Assembly (NCBI RefSeq): GCF_949987535.1
Contig: NC_080073.1
Span: 91,675,344 to 91,739,343 of the forward strand
DNA length: 64,000 nucleotides
From: Balaenoptera acutorostrata
Lineage: Eukaryota; Chordata; Mammalia; Artiodactyla; Balaenopteridae
Direction: 5' to 3'
Shown here: piece after piece, positions 9,851 to 20,295 of the stretch
Layout: the number at the start of each line of letters is the position of its first letter
Numbering within the stretch: position 1 is the first letter of the stretch
Position numbers and translations under genes: made by a program
Notes under the pieces: generated by a model
The model's input: only the letters and a program-made list of their open reading frames with translations
Told to the model about the DNA's origin: nothing
The model's database searches: none

Positions 9851-11555
9851 GTGGTTGCATTGTTTAAAAATGTGTTCTTGACTTGTGGGTGACCCCTAGT
9901 GATTTGGGAGAACAAACAGTATATAACCCTTTTCCAAGAGGTTACTTTTGAATTCTAAGTATTGAAGGTAGTGTCATTCTGTGAAATCATCAAGTTGTAC
10001 TAATCCTTGCAGTTCAACAGGGGTGAGTTTGGGGGAGGGGGTCTACAAAAGAAAGTGTCCACCTGGGTAAATGGTAAGGAAACTTCTGTGGTTGTTATTA
10101 TTTAAGATGATGGTATTGTTCCTAGTTCAGGTGAATTATATATTTCCTGTAATTTTTTTAAAATGTCTTTTCTTTTACTTCCTTTTTTTTTTTCTTGTTT
10201 GCTCATCAGCTCATTTTGCCCTCCCATTTGTGTTTTAAATCTTTGTTTATTTTAATTTAGGATGTCATCCCATGAAAAATAATTTTTTTTTATTCTGTGC
10301 CCTGGACACAGTATTGCTGGTTTTTATTTAGTTATCCATCTTTATCCTGCCTGAGGGAAAACAAATATTTAAAATGCATTGTCATCTGCATCTGTGAGTA
10401 GATAAATTTAGCACGTATCTGTGATAGTGCCAGAGTGTACCTTCTTACTCCTAATTTTGCCACCAGCAATTATTTGGCCACAATCTTAAGAAGATTGTCT
10501 ATACTCGTGTGAGTGTCTCTGCAGAGTCTCACTAGCTACTTAATCATGGTAGGATGGGTTGGAGTAGCACAAACTATGGAAATGGACGTTAGAGAATGAT
10601 GGTTGGTTCTTACCAAAGAATAAATTTAGTTCCAAGTTTTAGCTTTTTAGAAAATAACTGTATTAAAAATTTCATGAAGTTCATCTGTCCATCAAAAGCC
10701 TAGTGAGTACAGATCAGAATAACAGATTAATGTTAAACATGATTTCTGAGTGGCAGGAAATTTTGTTCTAGATGGAGCTGATGTCTCATCCGTATGTGAC
10801 TGACAGGTTCATAATGGAACAGTACATTTACTCTCCTACTCCTCTTGTGTGTAGATTAAAAAAAAAAACGTTTACAATAAAGGTAGTCACATTTCCAATA
10901 ACTTGCTGTTAACTCATCATGTAATGGGAATTTCTTTCAGAGAGTACTCAAGCAATATATTCTATATTGATTTTTTCTTGGTGATGCCTCTGGCTCCCCA
11001 GATCATTAGGTATTAACTAAAAGAGGTAAGTTACAAAAATGAGATTATGCTTTTCTGAGCATGGGCAGCTCAGTACTTTAGTGAGTAGAACCTACTAATA
11101 AAAATCAGCCTTTTAAATGTCACCTGGTATTTATAGCCCCCATAGCTGGGCATCACTGGAGCTGTGAAGGTCACGGTAGGGGACTGTCCCAAAAGAGGAA
11201 GTTCAAGGGCAGGATAACGAAGGTCCACACACCTCCTGGACCTGCAGTGCTGGAAACAAGAACAACACATCATGATTAGCACAGGAGCAGTGGACAGAGC
11301 CTGGAGCTGAGAAAGAGTTTTTTTATGCCCCTGATCATCAAAATAACTTCAGTTACATAGTTTTGTCTTCCTTTTATAAAATGGAGAAATTTTGAGCTAA
11401 GAGAGACTTTAATGACTCCCAACTCAACCATCTCATTGTATTCATGAAGCATCTAATATCTAGTGGGTTAATTGAGCTACGTGGTGGCACAGATAATACT
11501 GGTAGAGCTAGGATCAGGATTCAGTTCTCAGATTCTTAATTTAATACTCTTGGAA
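9851..11555. other. Unique non-coding DNA, no gene recognised
   Basis: AT-rich text without a recognisable repeat or exon. A 70-codon minus-strand ORF at 11070-11282 matches nothing I know and is not called. Confidence 0.45.
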
Positions 11556-11705
11556 AGCAATAAATTTGGAGTCTAGGTTTGAGTCTCAGTAGTAACTACC
11601 TGAGCTAAAAGACCTTTCCAGGTAACAAAGTCCTTGAACTCAGTTCTACATCTGTAAAATAGGGTTCATAATACCCGCTCTATTTACCTTTCAACGATAT
11701 TATGT
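11556..11705 (+). mobile_element. MIR SINE
   Basis: MIR phrases in order: TTGGAGTCTAGGTTTGAGTCTC, ACTCAGTTCTACATCTGTAAAATAGGGTTCATAATACC, TTTCAACGATATTATGTG. Confidence 0.75.
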
Positions 11706-11737
11706 GTTTCTAATAAAAATGCAAAAAAAGAGTACTG

Positions 11738-12293
11738 GATTATTTATTATTGCTGTGTAACAAATTACTCCAAACTGAGAAGCTTAAACAATAAGCATTT
11801 ATTATCTCATAGATTCTGTGGATCCAGAATCTGGGCCCATATTAGCTGGATGCCTCTGGCTCAACATTCCTAATAAGCTTGTAGTCAATCAGTCCATAGA
11901 GCTCTGGTCTCATCTGAAGGCTTGACTTGGGAGGTGTGGGGTGAGGTCTTTTTCCAAGCTCGCTCACGTGATTGTTGTCGGGATTCAGTTCTTTGCAGGC
12001 TGTTCACTGGGGGACCTTTCTCAGTTGCATGTGGACCTCTCTAGAGAACTGCTCACAATGTGGCAGCTGGCTCCCTCAGAGCAAGGATGTCAGAAAGCAA
12101 GGGACCAAGAGTAAGATGGAAGCAAGTCTTTCTGGAACCTGATCTTGGAAATAACATCCCATCACTTTTGCTGTCCTCTATTCATTAGAAGGAAGCCACT
12201 AGGTACGGCCCATACTCAAGGGGAACAGATCACACAAGGCATGAATACCAGGAGATGAGGATCACTGGGGGCCATCTAGAGGCTCCTACCACA
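11738..12293 (-). mobile_element. ERVL-MaLR solo LTR (MLT1-like)
   Basis: The right end reads GGCTCCTACCACA, the reverse complement of the TGTGGTAG start common to MLT1-type LTRs. The left end reads TTATTGCTGTGTAACAAATTACTCCAAAC, the reverse complement of the usual 3' end. No internal retroviral-like region is attached, so it is a solo LTR. The subfamily is not assigned. Confidence 0.75.
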
Positions 12294-12483
12294 TGCAGTA
12301 TTCTCATTTTTATGAGTAGTTACAAGGAAAGCATTTGATGTTAGATGTACACCTGCCTTAATAAATCAAAAGCTTTTACAAAAGGAAAGTGGCACCAATA
12401 TTTTCATTTATAATTATTGGTTGACTCTCTGCTTCCAAAAAAGATTTGAGGTGACATCCAGATCCACGTGCTTTGCAAATGCT

Positions 12484-12514
12484 ATTCCTCCTTAGGAGGA
12501 ATTAAATTCCTCCT
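12484..12514. repeat. Overlapping short inverted repeats
   Basis: AGGAGGAATT (12494-12503) and AATTCCTCCT (12505-12514) pair around one base. ATTCCTCC (12484-12491) also pairs with the same GGAGGAAT. A further AAATTCCTCT follows, so one segment can fold with either neighbour. Confidence 0.75.
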
Positions 12515-13021
12515 TTAAATTCCTCTAAACGAGGTTTTAGAATACCCTCCTTCTCAGCTCTTATTCACCTGAGAATTACTAAATCATGTTCTGCAAATCC
12601 ACCCATATGTGACCTCCTGGATATGTTACTGTGGTTCAGTTACTATACTTTTTTTTTTTTTAACATCTTTATTGGTGTATAATTGCTTTACAAAGGTGTG
12701 TTAGTTTCTGCTTTATAACAAATTGAATCAGCTATACATATACATATATCCCTATATCTCCTCCCTCTTGTGTCTCCCTCCCATCCTCCCTATCCCACCC
12801 CTCTAGGTGGACACAAAGCACCAAGCTGATCTCCCTGTGCTATGCGGCTGCTTCCTACTAGCTATCTATTTTACATTTGGTAGGATATATAAGACCATGC
12901 CACTCTCTTACTTTGTCCCAGCTTACCCTTCCCCCTCCCCATGTCCTCAACTCCATTCTCTACGTCTGTGTCTTTATTCCTGTCCTGCCCCTAGGTTCTT
13001 CAGAACCAGTTTTTTTTTTTT

Positions 13022-16000
13022 TTAGATTCTATGTATATGTGTTAGCATACGGTATTTGTTTTGCTCTTTCTGACTTACTTCATCCTGTATGATAAACTCT
13101 AGGTCCATCCACCTCACTACAAATAACTCAATTTCATTTCTTTTTATGGCTGAGCAATATTCCATTGTATATATGTGCCACATCTTCTTTATCCATTCAT
13201 CTGTTGATAGACACTTAGCTTGCATCCATGTCCTGGCTATTGTAAATAGAGCTGTAATGAACATTGTGGTACATGACTCTTTTTGAATTATGGTTTTCTC
13301 AGGGTATATGCCCAGTAGTGGGATTGCTGGGTCGTATGGTAGTTCTATTTTCAGTTTTTTAAGGAACCTCCATACTGTTCTCCATAGTGGCTGTATCAAT
13401 TTACATTCCCACCAACAGTGCAAGAGGGTTCCTTTTCTCCACACCCTCTCCAGCATTTATTCTTTGTAGATTTTTTGATGATGGCCATTCTGACTGGTGT
13501 GAGGTGATATCTCATTGTAGTTTTGATTTGCATTTCTTTGATGATTAGTGATGTTGAGCATCCTTTCATGTGTTTGTTGGCAATCTGTATATCTTCTTTG
13601 GAGAAATGTCTGTTTAGGTCTTCTGCCCATTTTTGGTTTGGGTTGTTTGTTTTTTTGATATTGAGCTGCATGAGCTGCTTGTAAATGTTGGAGATTAATC
13701 CTTTGTCAGTTGCTTCATTTGCAAATATTTTCTCCCATTCTGAGGGTTCTCTTTTCATCTTGTTTATGGTTTCCTTTGCTGTGCAAAAGCTTTTAAGTTT
13801 CATTAGGTCCCATTTGTTTATTTTTGTTTTTATTTCCATTTCTCTAGGAGGTGGGTCAAAAAGGATCTTGCTGTGATTTATGTCATAGAGTGTTCTACCT
13901 ATGTTTTCCTCTAAGAGTTTTATAGTGTCTGGCCTTACATTTAGGTCTTTAATCCATTTTGAGTTTATTTTTGTGTATGGTGTTAGGGAGTGTTCTAATT
14001 TCCTTCTTTTACCTGTAGCTGTCCAGTTTTCCCAGCACCACTTATTGAAGAGGCTGTCTTTTCTCCATTGTATATTCTTGCCTCCTTTATCAGAAATAAG
14101 GTGACCATATGTGCGTGGGTTTATCTCTGGGCTTTCTATCCTGTTCCATTGATCTATATTTCTGTTTCTGTGCCAGTACCATACTGTCTTGATTACTACT
14201 GCTTTGTAGTATAGTCTGAAGTCAGGGAGCCTGATTCCTCCAGCTCCGTTTTTCTTTCTCAAAATTGTTTTGGCTATTTGGGGTCTTTTGTGTTTCTATA
14301 CAAATTGTGAAATTTTTTGTTCTAGTTCTGTGAAAAATGCCATTCGTACTTTGATAGGGATTGCATTGAATCTGTAGATTGCTTTGGGTAGTATAGTCAT
14401 TTTCACAATGTTGATTCTTCCAATCCAAGAACATGGTATATGTCTCCATCTGTTTGTATCATCTTTAATTTCTTTCATCAGTGTCTTATAGTTTTCTGCA
14501 TACAGGTCTTTTATCTCCTTAGGTAGGTTTATTCCTAGGTATTTTATTCTTTTTGTTGCAATGGTAAATGGGAGTGTTTCCTTAATTTCTCTTTCAGATT
14601 TTTCATCATTAGTGTATAGGAATGCAAGAGATTTCTGTGTGTTAAGTTTGTATCCTGCTACATTACCAAATTTATTGATTAGTTCTAGTAGTTTTCTGGT
14701 AGCATCTTTAGGATTCTCTATGTATAGTATCATGTCATTGGCAAACACTGACAGCTTTACTTCTTCTTTTCCGAGTTGGATTCCTTTTATTTCTTTTTCT
14801 TCTCTGATTGCTGTGGCTAAAACTTCCAAAACTATGTTGAATAACAGTGGTGAGAGTGGACAACCTTGTCTTGTTCCTGATCTTAGAGGAAATGTTTCAG
14901 TTTTTCACCATTGAGAATGATGTTGGCTGTGGTTTGTCACATATGGCCTTTACTATGTTGAGGTAAGTTTCCTCTATGCCTACTTTCTGGAGGGTTTTTA
15001 TCATAAATGGGTGTTGAATTTTGTCGAAAGCTTTTTCTGCATCTGTTGAGATGATCATATGGTTTTTCTCCTTCAATTTGTTAATATGGTGTATCACATT
15101 GATTGATTTGCGTATATTGAAGAATCCTTGCATTCCTGGCATAAACCCCACTTGATCATGGTGTATGATCCTTTTAATGTGCTGTTGGACTCTGTTTGCT
15201 GTATTTTATTGAGGATTTTTGCATCTATGTTCATCAGTGATATTGGCCTGTAGTTTTTTTTGTGACATCTTTTTCTGGTTTGGCCTCGTAGAATGAGTTT
15301 GGGAGTGTTCCTCCCTCTGCTATATTTTGGAAGAGTTTGAAAAGGATAGGTGTTAGCTCTTCTCTAAATGTTTGATAGAATTCGCCTGTGAAGCCATCTG
15401 GTACTGGGCTTTTGTTTGTTGAAAGATTTTTAATCACAGTTTCACTTTCAGTGCTTGTGATTGGTCTGTTTATATTTTCTATCTCTTCCTGGTTAAGTCT
15501 CAGAGGGTTGTGCTTTTCTAAGAATTTGTCCATTTCTTCCAGGTTTTATTGGCATATACTTGCTTGTAGTAATCTCTCATGATCCTTTTTATTTCTGCAG
15601 TGTTACTTGGTATTTCCCCTTTTTCATTTCTAATTCTATTGATTTGAGTCTTCTCCCTTTTTTTCTTGATGAGTCTGGTTAATGGTTTATCAGTTTTGTT
15701 TATCTTCTCAAAGAACCAGATTTTAGTTTTATTGATCTTTGCTATCGTTTCCTTTATTTCTTTTTTATTTATTTCTGATCTGATCTTTATGATTTCTTCC
15801 TTTCTGCTAACTTTGGGGGTTTTTTTTGTTCTTCTTTCTCTAATTGCTTTAGATGTAAGGTTAGGTTGTTTATTTGAGATGTTTCTTATTTCTTGAGGTA
15901 AGATTGTATTGCTATAAACTTCCCTCTTAGAAGGCTTTTGCTGCATCCCATAGGTTTTGGGTCGTGGTGTTTTCATTGTCATTTGTTTCTAGGTATTTTC

Positions 16001-16796
16001 TGATTTCTTCAGTGATCTCTTGGTTATTTAGTAGTGTATTGTTTAGCCTCCATGTGTTTGTATTTTTTACAGATTTTTTTCCTGTAATTTATATCTAGTC
16101 TCATAGCGTTGTGGTCGGAAAATATACTTGATACAATTTCAATTTTCTTAAATTTACCAAGGCTTGATTCATGACCCAAGATATGATCTATCCTGGAAAA
16201 TCTTCCACGAGCACTTGAGAAGAAAGTGTATTCTGTTATTTTTGGGTGGAATGTCCTATAAATATCAATTAATTCCATCTTGTTTAATGTGTCATTTAAA
16301 GCTTGTGTTTTCTTATTTATTTTCATTTTGGATGATCTGTCCATTGGTGAAAGTGGGGTGTTAAAGTCCCCTACTATGATTGTGTTACTGTCGATTTCCC
16401 CTTTTATGGCCGTTAGCATTTGCCTTATGTATTGAGGTGCTCCTATGTGGGGTACAGAAATATTTACAATTGTTATATCTTTTTCTTGGATTGATCCCTT
16501 GATCATTATGTAGTGTCCTCTTTGTCTTTTGTAATAGTCTTTATTTTAAAGTCTATTTTGTCTGATATGAGAATTGCTACTGCAGCTTTCTTTTGATTTC
16601 CATTTGCATGGAATATCTTTTTCCATCCCCTCACTTTAAGTCTGTATGTGTCCCTAGGTCTGAAGTGGGTCTCTTGTAGACAGCATATATACATGTCTTG
16701 TTTTTCTATCCATTCAGGCAGTCTATGACTTTTGGTTGGAGCATTTAATCCATTTACATTTAAGGTAATTATCAATATGTATGTTCCTATTACCAT
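13022..16796 (-). pseudogene. L1 ORF2 (endonuclease/reverse transcriptase), decayed
   Basis: In a live element this product nicks target DNA and reverse transcribes L1 RNA. Start ATG is at 16796-16794 (peptide MVIGTYILIITLNVNGLN) and the natural stop at 13024-13022. Endonuclease motifs remain: CLQETHF, GDFNTPLSPMDRS, SRIDHILGH, SDHNAM. RT motifs follow: [25 protein letters not shown], and the active-site block reading FANDMILY instead of FADDMILY (changed codon at 14737-14739). The C-terminal region has [20 protein letters not shown] and the [10 protein letters not shown] / MWHIYTMEYCSAIK block. The frame is broken into at least nine pieces, with a frameshift near 16510-16540 and loss of a few codons near 15285 (FYEA directly followed by KPEKD). 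Non-functional. Confidence 0.95.
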
Positions 16797-16854
16797 TTTC
16801 TTAATTGTTTTGTGTTTGTTATTGTAGGTCTTTTCCTTCTCTTGAGTTTCCTGC

Positions 16855-17717
16855 CTAGAGAAGTTCCTTTAGCATTTGTTGTAAAGCTGGTTTGGTGGTG
16901 CTTAATTTTCTTAGCTTTTGCTTGTCTGTAAAGGTTATAGTTTCTCTGTTGAATCTGAATGAGATCCTTGCTGGGTAGAGTAATCTTGGTTGTAGGTTTT
17001 CCCCTTTCATCACTTTAAATATGTCCTGCCACTCCCTTCTGGCTTGCAGAGTTTCTGCTGAAAGATCAGCTGTTAACCTTATGGGGATTCCCTAGTATGT
17101 TATTTGTTTTTTATTCCCTTGCTGCTTTTAATATTTTTTCTTTGTATTTAATTTTTGACAGTTTGATTAATATGTGTCTTAGCGTGTTTCTCCTTGGATT
17201 TATCCTGTATGGGACTCTCTGTGCTTCCTGGACTTGACTATTTTCTTTCCCATATTAGGGAAGTTTTCAACAGTAATCTCTTCAAATATTTTCTCAGTCC
17301 CTTTCGTTTTCTCTTCTTCTTCTGGGACCCCTATAATTCGAATGTTGGTGTGTTTAATGTTGTCCCAGAGGTCTCTGAGACTGTCCTCAATTCTTTTCAT
17401 TCTTTTTTCTTTATTCTGCTTTGTGGTAGTTATTTCCACTATTTTATCTTCCACGTCAGTTATCCGTTCTTCTGCCTCAGTTATTCTGCTATTGATTCTT
17501 TCTAGAGAAGTTTTAATTTCATTTATTGTGTTGCTCATCATTGTTTGTTTGTTCTTTAGTTCTCCTAGGTCCTTGTTAAACATTTCTTTATTTTCTACAT
17601 TCTATTTCCAAGATTTTGGATCATCTTTACTATCATTACTCTGAATTCTTTTTCAGGTAGACTGCCTATTTCCTCTTCATTTGTTTGGTCTGGTGGGTTT
17701 TTACCTTGCTCCTTCAT
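16855..17717 (-). pseudogene. L1 ORF1 (RNA-binding chaperone), decayed
   Basis: ORF1 protein coats L1 RNA and acts as a nucleic-acid chaperone. The start ATG is at 17717-17715 (MKEQGKNPPDQTNEEE), followed by a coiled-coil region with heptad-like ERINSRITEAEERITDVEDKI, then the RRM-region phrase TNIRIIGVPEEEEKTKGTEK. The C-terminal domain text (PARISFRF, FTDKQKLRKLSTTKPAL) ends with a TAG at 16857-16855. A stop interrupts it near 17600, just upstream of the MFNKDLGEL segment, and the frame shifts around 17200. Length is close to that of a normal L1 ORF1 but no continuous frame survives. ORF2 begins 58 bp downstream. Confidence 0.9.
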
Positions 17718-18243
17718 CTCTTGTGTATTTCTCTGTTTCTCATTTTGCTTAACTTACCGTGTTTGGGGTCTCCTTTTCACAAGCTGCAGGTTCATCGTTC
17801 CCATGGTTTTTGGTGTCTGCCCTCAGAGGCTAAGGTTGGTTCAGTGGGTTGCGTAGGCTTCCTGGTGGAGGGGACTGGTGCCTGTGTTCTGGTGGATGAG
17901 GCTGGATCTTTTCTTTCTGGTAGGCAGGACTGCGTCCAGTGGTGTGTTTTGGGGTGTCTGTGACCTTATTATGACTTTAGACAGCCTCTCTGCTAATGGG
18001 TGCGGTTGTGTTCCTGTCTTGCTAGTTGTTTGGCATAGGGTGTCCAGCACTGCAGCTTGCTGGTCATTGAGTGGAGCTGGGTCTTAGCGATGAGATGGAG
18101 ATCTCTGGGAGAGCTTTCACCATTTGATATTATGTGGAGCCGGGAGGTCTCTGGTGGACCAGTGTCCTAAGCTTGGCTCTCCCACTTCAGAGGCACAGGC
18201 CTGACACCTGGTCAGAGCACCAAGACCCTGTCAGCCACACGGC

Positions 18244-18600
18244 TCAGAAGAAAAGGGAGAAAAAAAGAAAGAAAGAAAGAAAAAATAAATAAAATAAAAT
18301 AAAGTTATTAAAATAAAAAATAATTATTAAAAATAAAAAAAATTAAAAGTAATTAAAATAAGAAAGAAGAGAGCAAGCAAACCAAAAAACAACTCTTAAC
18401 AATGATTACAAGTGCTAAAAACTATACTAAAAAAACAAAAAACAGAAACAAACAAACAAACAAAAAAACGGACAGACAGAAGCCTAGGACAAATGGTAAA
18501 AGCAAAGCTATACAGACAAGATCACACAAAGAAGCACACACACACACATTCACACAAAAAAAGGGAAAATATATATATATCTATATATTAAAAAAATAGG
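18244..18600 (-). repeat. A-rich low-complexity block inside the L1 5' UTR
   Basis: On plus this is almost only A with scattered AAAG, AAAT, AAAC and a short CACACA run; on the L1 sense strand it is T-rich. It lies between the GC-rich 5' end of the element and ORF1, so it is part of the element rather than an independent microsatellite, though it may have expanded locally (AAAGAAAGAAAG near 18265, TATATATAT near 18570). Confidence 0.75.
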
Positions 18601-18958
18601 AAGAGAGCAACCAAATCAATAAACAAATCTACCGATGATAATAAACTCTAAATACTAAACTAAGATAAACATAAGACCAGAAACAAATTAGATGCAGAAA
18701 GCAAACCCCAAGTCTACAGTTGCTCCCAACGTCCACCACCTCAATTTTGGGATGAATCCTTGTCTATTCAGGTATTCCACAGATGCAGGGTACATCACGT
18801 TGATTGTGGAGATTTAATCCGCTGCTCCTGAGGCTGCTGGGAGAGATTTCCCTTTCTCTTCTTTGTTCGCACAGCTCCCGGGGTTCAGCTTTGGATTTGG
18901 ACCTGCCTCTGCGTGTAGGTCACCTGAGGGCATCTGTTCTTCCCTCAGACAGGAGGGG

Positions 18959-19255
18959 TTAAAGGAGCAGCTGATTCGGGGGCTCTGGCTCCCTCAGGCC
19001 GGGCTGAGGGAGGGGTTCGAAGTACGGGGCGAGCCTGCGGTGGCAGAGGCTCCCTCCCAGTGGTGCAGGTTCCGTCCCTATTCTGTTGTCTCTGTTTTTT
19101 CTTTTTTCTTTTGCCCTACCCAGGTATGTGGGGAGTTTCTTGCCTTTTGGGAAGTCTGAGGTCTTCTGCCAGCGTTCAGTAGGTGTTCCGTAGGAGTTGT
19201 TCCACATGTAGATGTATTTCTTATGTACTTGTGGGGAGGAAGGTGGTCTCCACAT
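18959..19255 (-). CDS. Upstream ORF in the L1 5' UTR (98 codons, function unknown)
   Basis: On the L1 sense strand an ATG at 19255 opens 98 codons (MWRPPSSPQVHKKYIYMWNN...) ending at 18959. A five-codon frame, MAEE then stop, begins at 19271 and overlaps the region just upstream. The peptide is basic in its middle (KGKKLPTYLGRAKEKRKNRDNR) and proline/leucine-rich at its end (EPLPQPGLREPEPPNQLLL). No domain is recognised. It occupies the first 330 bases of the element, which are also its most GC-rich part. It could be a fortuitous frame in a promoter-bearing UTR. Whether it is translated or conserved between copies cannot be judged from one copy. Confidence 0.35.
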   Translation of the reverse strand: MWRPPSSPQVHKKYIYMWNNSYGTPTERWQKTSDFPKGKKLPTYLGRAKEKRKNRDNRIGTEPAPLGGSLCHRRLAPYFEPLPQPGLREPEPPNQLLL

Positions 19256-19569
19256 CTTACTCCTCTGCCATGTTGAAGGTCTCCCCCCAGCTACTAAACT
19301 TTCTAATGTGAACCTGTCCAACCTGTCCAACCTGGAATACAGTTGCATTTTCTAGTTGTACCATAGTCGATTAATCTGCCCAGCAATTACTAAATGTGTC
19401 TTCCCGTAGGAAGAGGTAGGAATGACCTCAGGCAGGAAGACGTATGTCTCACTGGTTAGTCCTTTTTTGAAGACTAGACCTTCAGTGATTTGTAAAGAAT
19501 TATTGACAACTTTACAGTTGCCTTGCTAGGAATGGAGAAGCATTTCAAAACTTTTTATCAAATGGCAGC

Positions 19570-19728
19570 AGAGGATTACGTGGATCCCAAACACTGGAAG
19601 GCTTTAAAAATGCAGATTTCTGGGCTTTGCCTCAGACTTACTGAATCAGAATCTCTGGGGTTGATCCCAGAAATGTGTGTTTTCAACAAAGTGATTCTGA
19701 TGTAAAGTTTGATAAGCCTGGGTCTGAA
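19570..19728 (+). mobile_element. MER5A fragment (hAT-Charlie MITE)
   Basis: MER5A text AAAAATGCAGATTTCTGGGC, CTTACTGAATCAGAATCTCTGGGG, TGTGTTTTCAACAAAGTGATTCTGATG. The left terminus is missing or unrecognisable. Confidence 0.75.
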
Positions 19729-20059
19729 GGAACCCTGGGAAACTTATGAGTGACAGCATCCAAACAGGTGTTCTTATTTGCCTTTATATTGGCTATGGTT
19801 TATGACTGTAACTTTGCTAAGATACCAGTGACTGTAAAATGCACCCTTGTATTAGGCACTATTAAGAAAGGAAAAAAATCCCAACTCTGCTGATTATAAT
19901 TTTAAGGGTCCATAAAGATTCATCCCATTTGAGAGATGTTAAAATATGAGAAAACCTCATAATTGAAGCAAAGTGACAAAATATCTTTCTTTTCTGACCT
20001 GACCAGGTCTGTAAGATAGAAACTCTATGTTCTATTTCCTAGAAACATATTTGTTAAAT
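19729..20059. other. Non-coding, nothing recognised
   Basis: No repeat or exon signature seen. Confidence 0.4.
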
Positions 20060-20295
20060 TCATGTACTCATCCATCCAACCATTCATTCATTATTCCACA
20101 TATAATTACTGAGGGCCTCCTGTGTGTCAAGCGCTGTGCAAGGTGGTGGGGATTAGTGGTAATGAGACATGCCTCACAGGGCTTGAACCCTAGGAGGTAA
20201 GACAGAAACTAGACAAACACACAAATAAATATACACCTGCTAATTAGGATAAGTGCAAAGAAGGACAAAGAGGAATTGTCACCTAGCAGTTACCT
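20060..20295 (-). mobile_element. L2 LINE 3' end
   Basis: The plus strand reads reverse-complement L2: CCATTCATTCATTATTCC, ATAATTACTGAGGGCCTCCTGTGTGTCAAGCGCTGTGCAAGG, TAGACAAACACACAAATAAATA. Confidence 0.7.

Larger units (their letters stand above)
12652..19287 (-). mobile_element. Full-length, inactivated L1 retrotransposon
   Basis: About 6.6 kb. On the minus strand the order is 5' UTR (19287 to 17718), ORF1, a 58-bp spacer, ORF2, 3' UTR, and a poly-A tail seen as T on plus at 12652-12661. The ends are supported by a 15-bp imperfect target-site duplication: CAGTTACTATACTTT (12637-12651) against CAGCTACTAAACTTT (19288-19302), two mismatches. Both ORFs carry many frameshifts and stops, so it is not mobile on its own. 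The divergence of the flanking duplication and the ORF decay suggest an old but not ancient insertion of a cetartiodactyl L1 lineage. Confidence 0.95.

Noticed and set aside
11070..11282. 70-codon minus-strand ORF with Cys-rich start
   Set aside because: No zinc-binding spacing, no similarity recognised, flanks non-coding.
14561..14914. Plus-strand ORFs across 13.1-17.9 kb (e.g. 117 and 136 codons)
   Set aside because: They are antisense to L1 ORF1/ORF2 and reflect its composition.
18860..19060. Possible CpG island and promoter of a host gene
   Set aside because: The GC-rich patch is the 5' UTR of the L1 and ends with the element.
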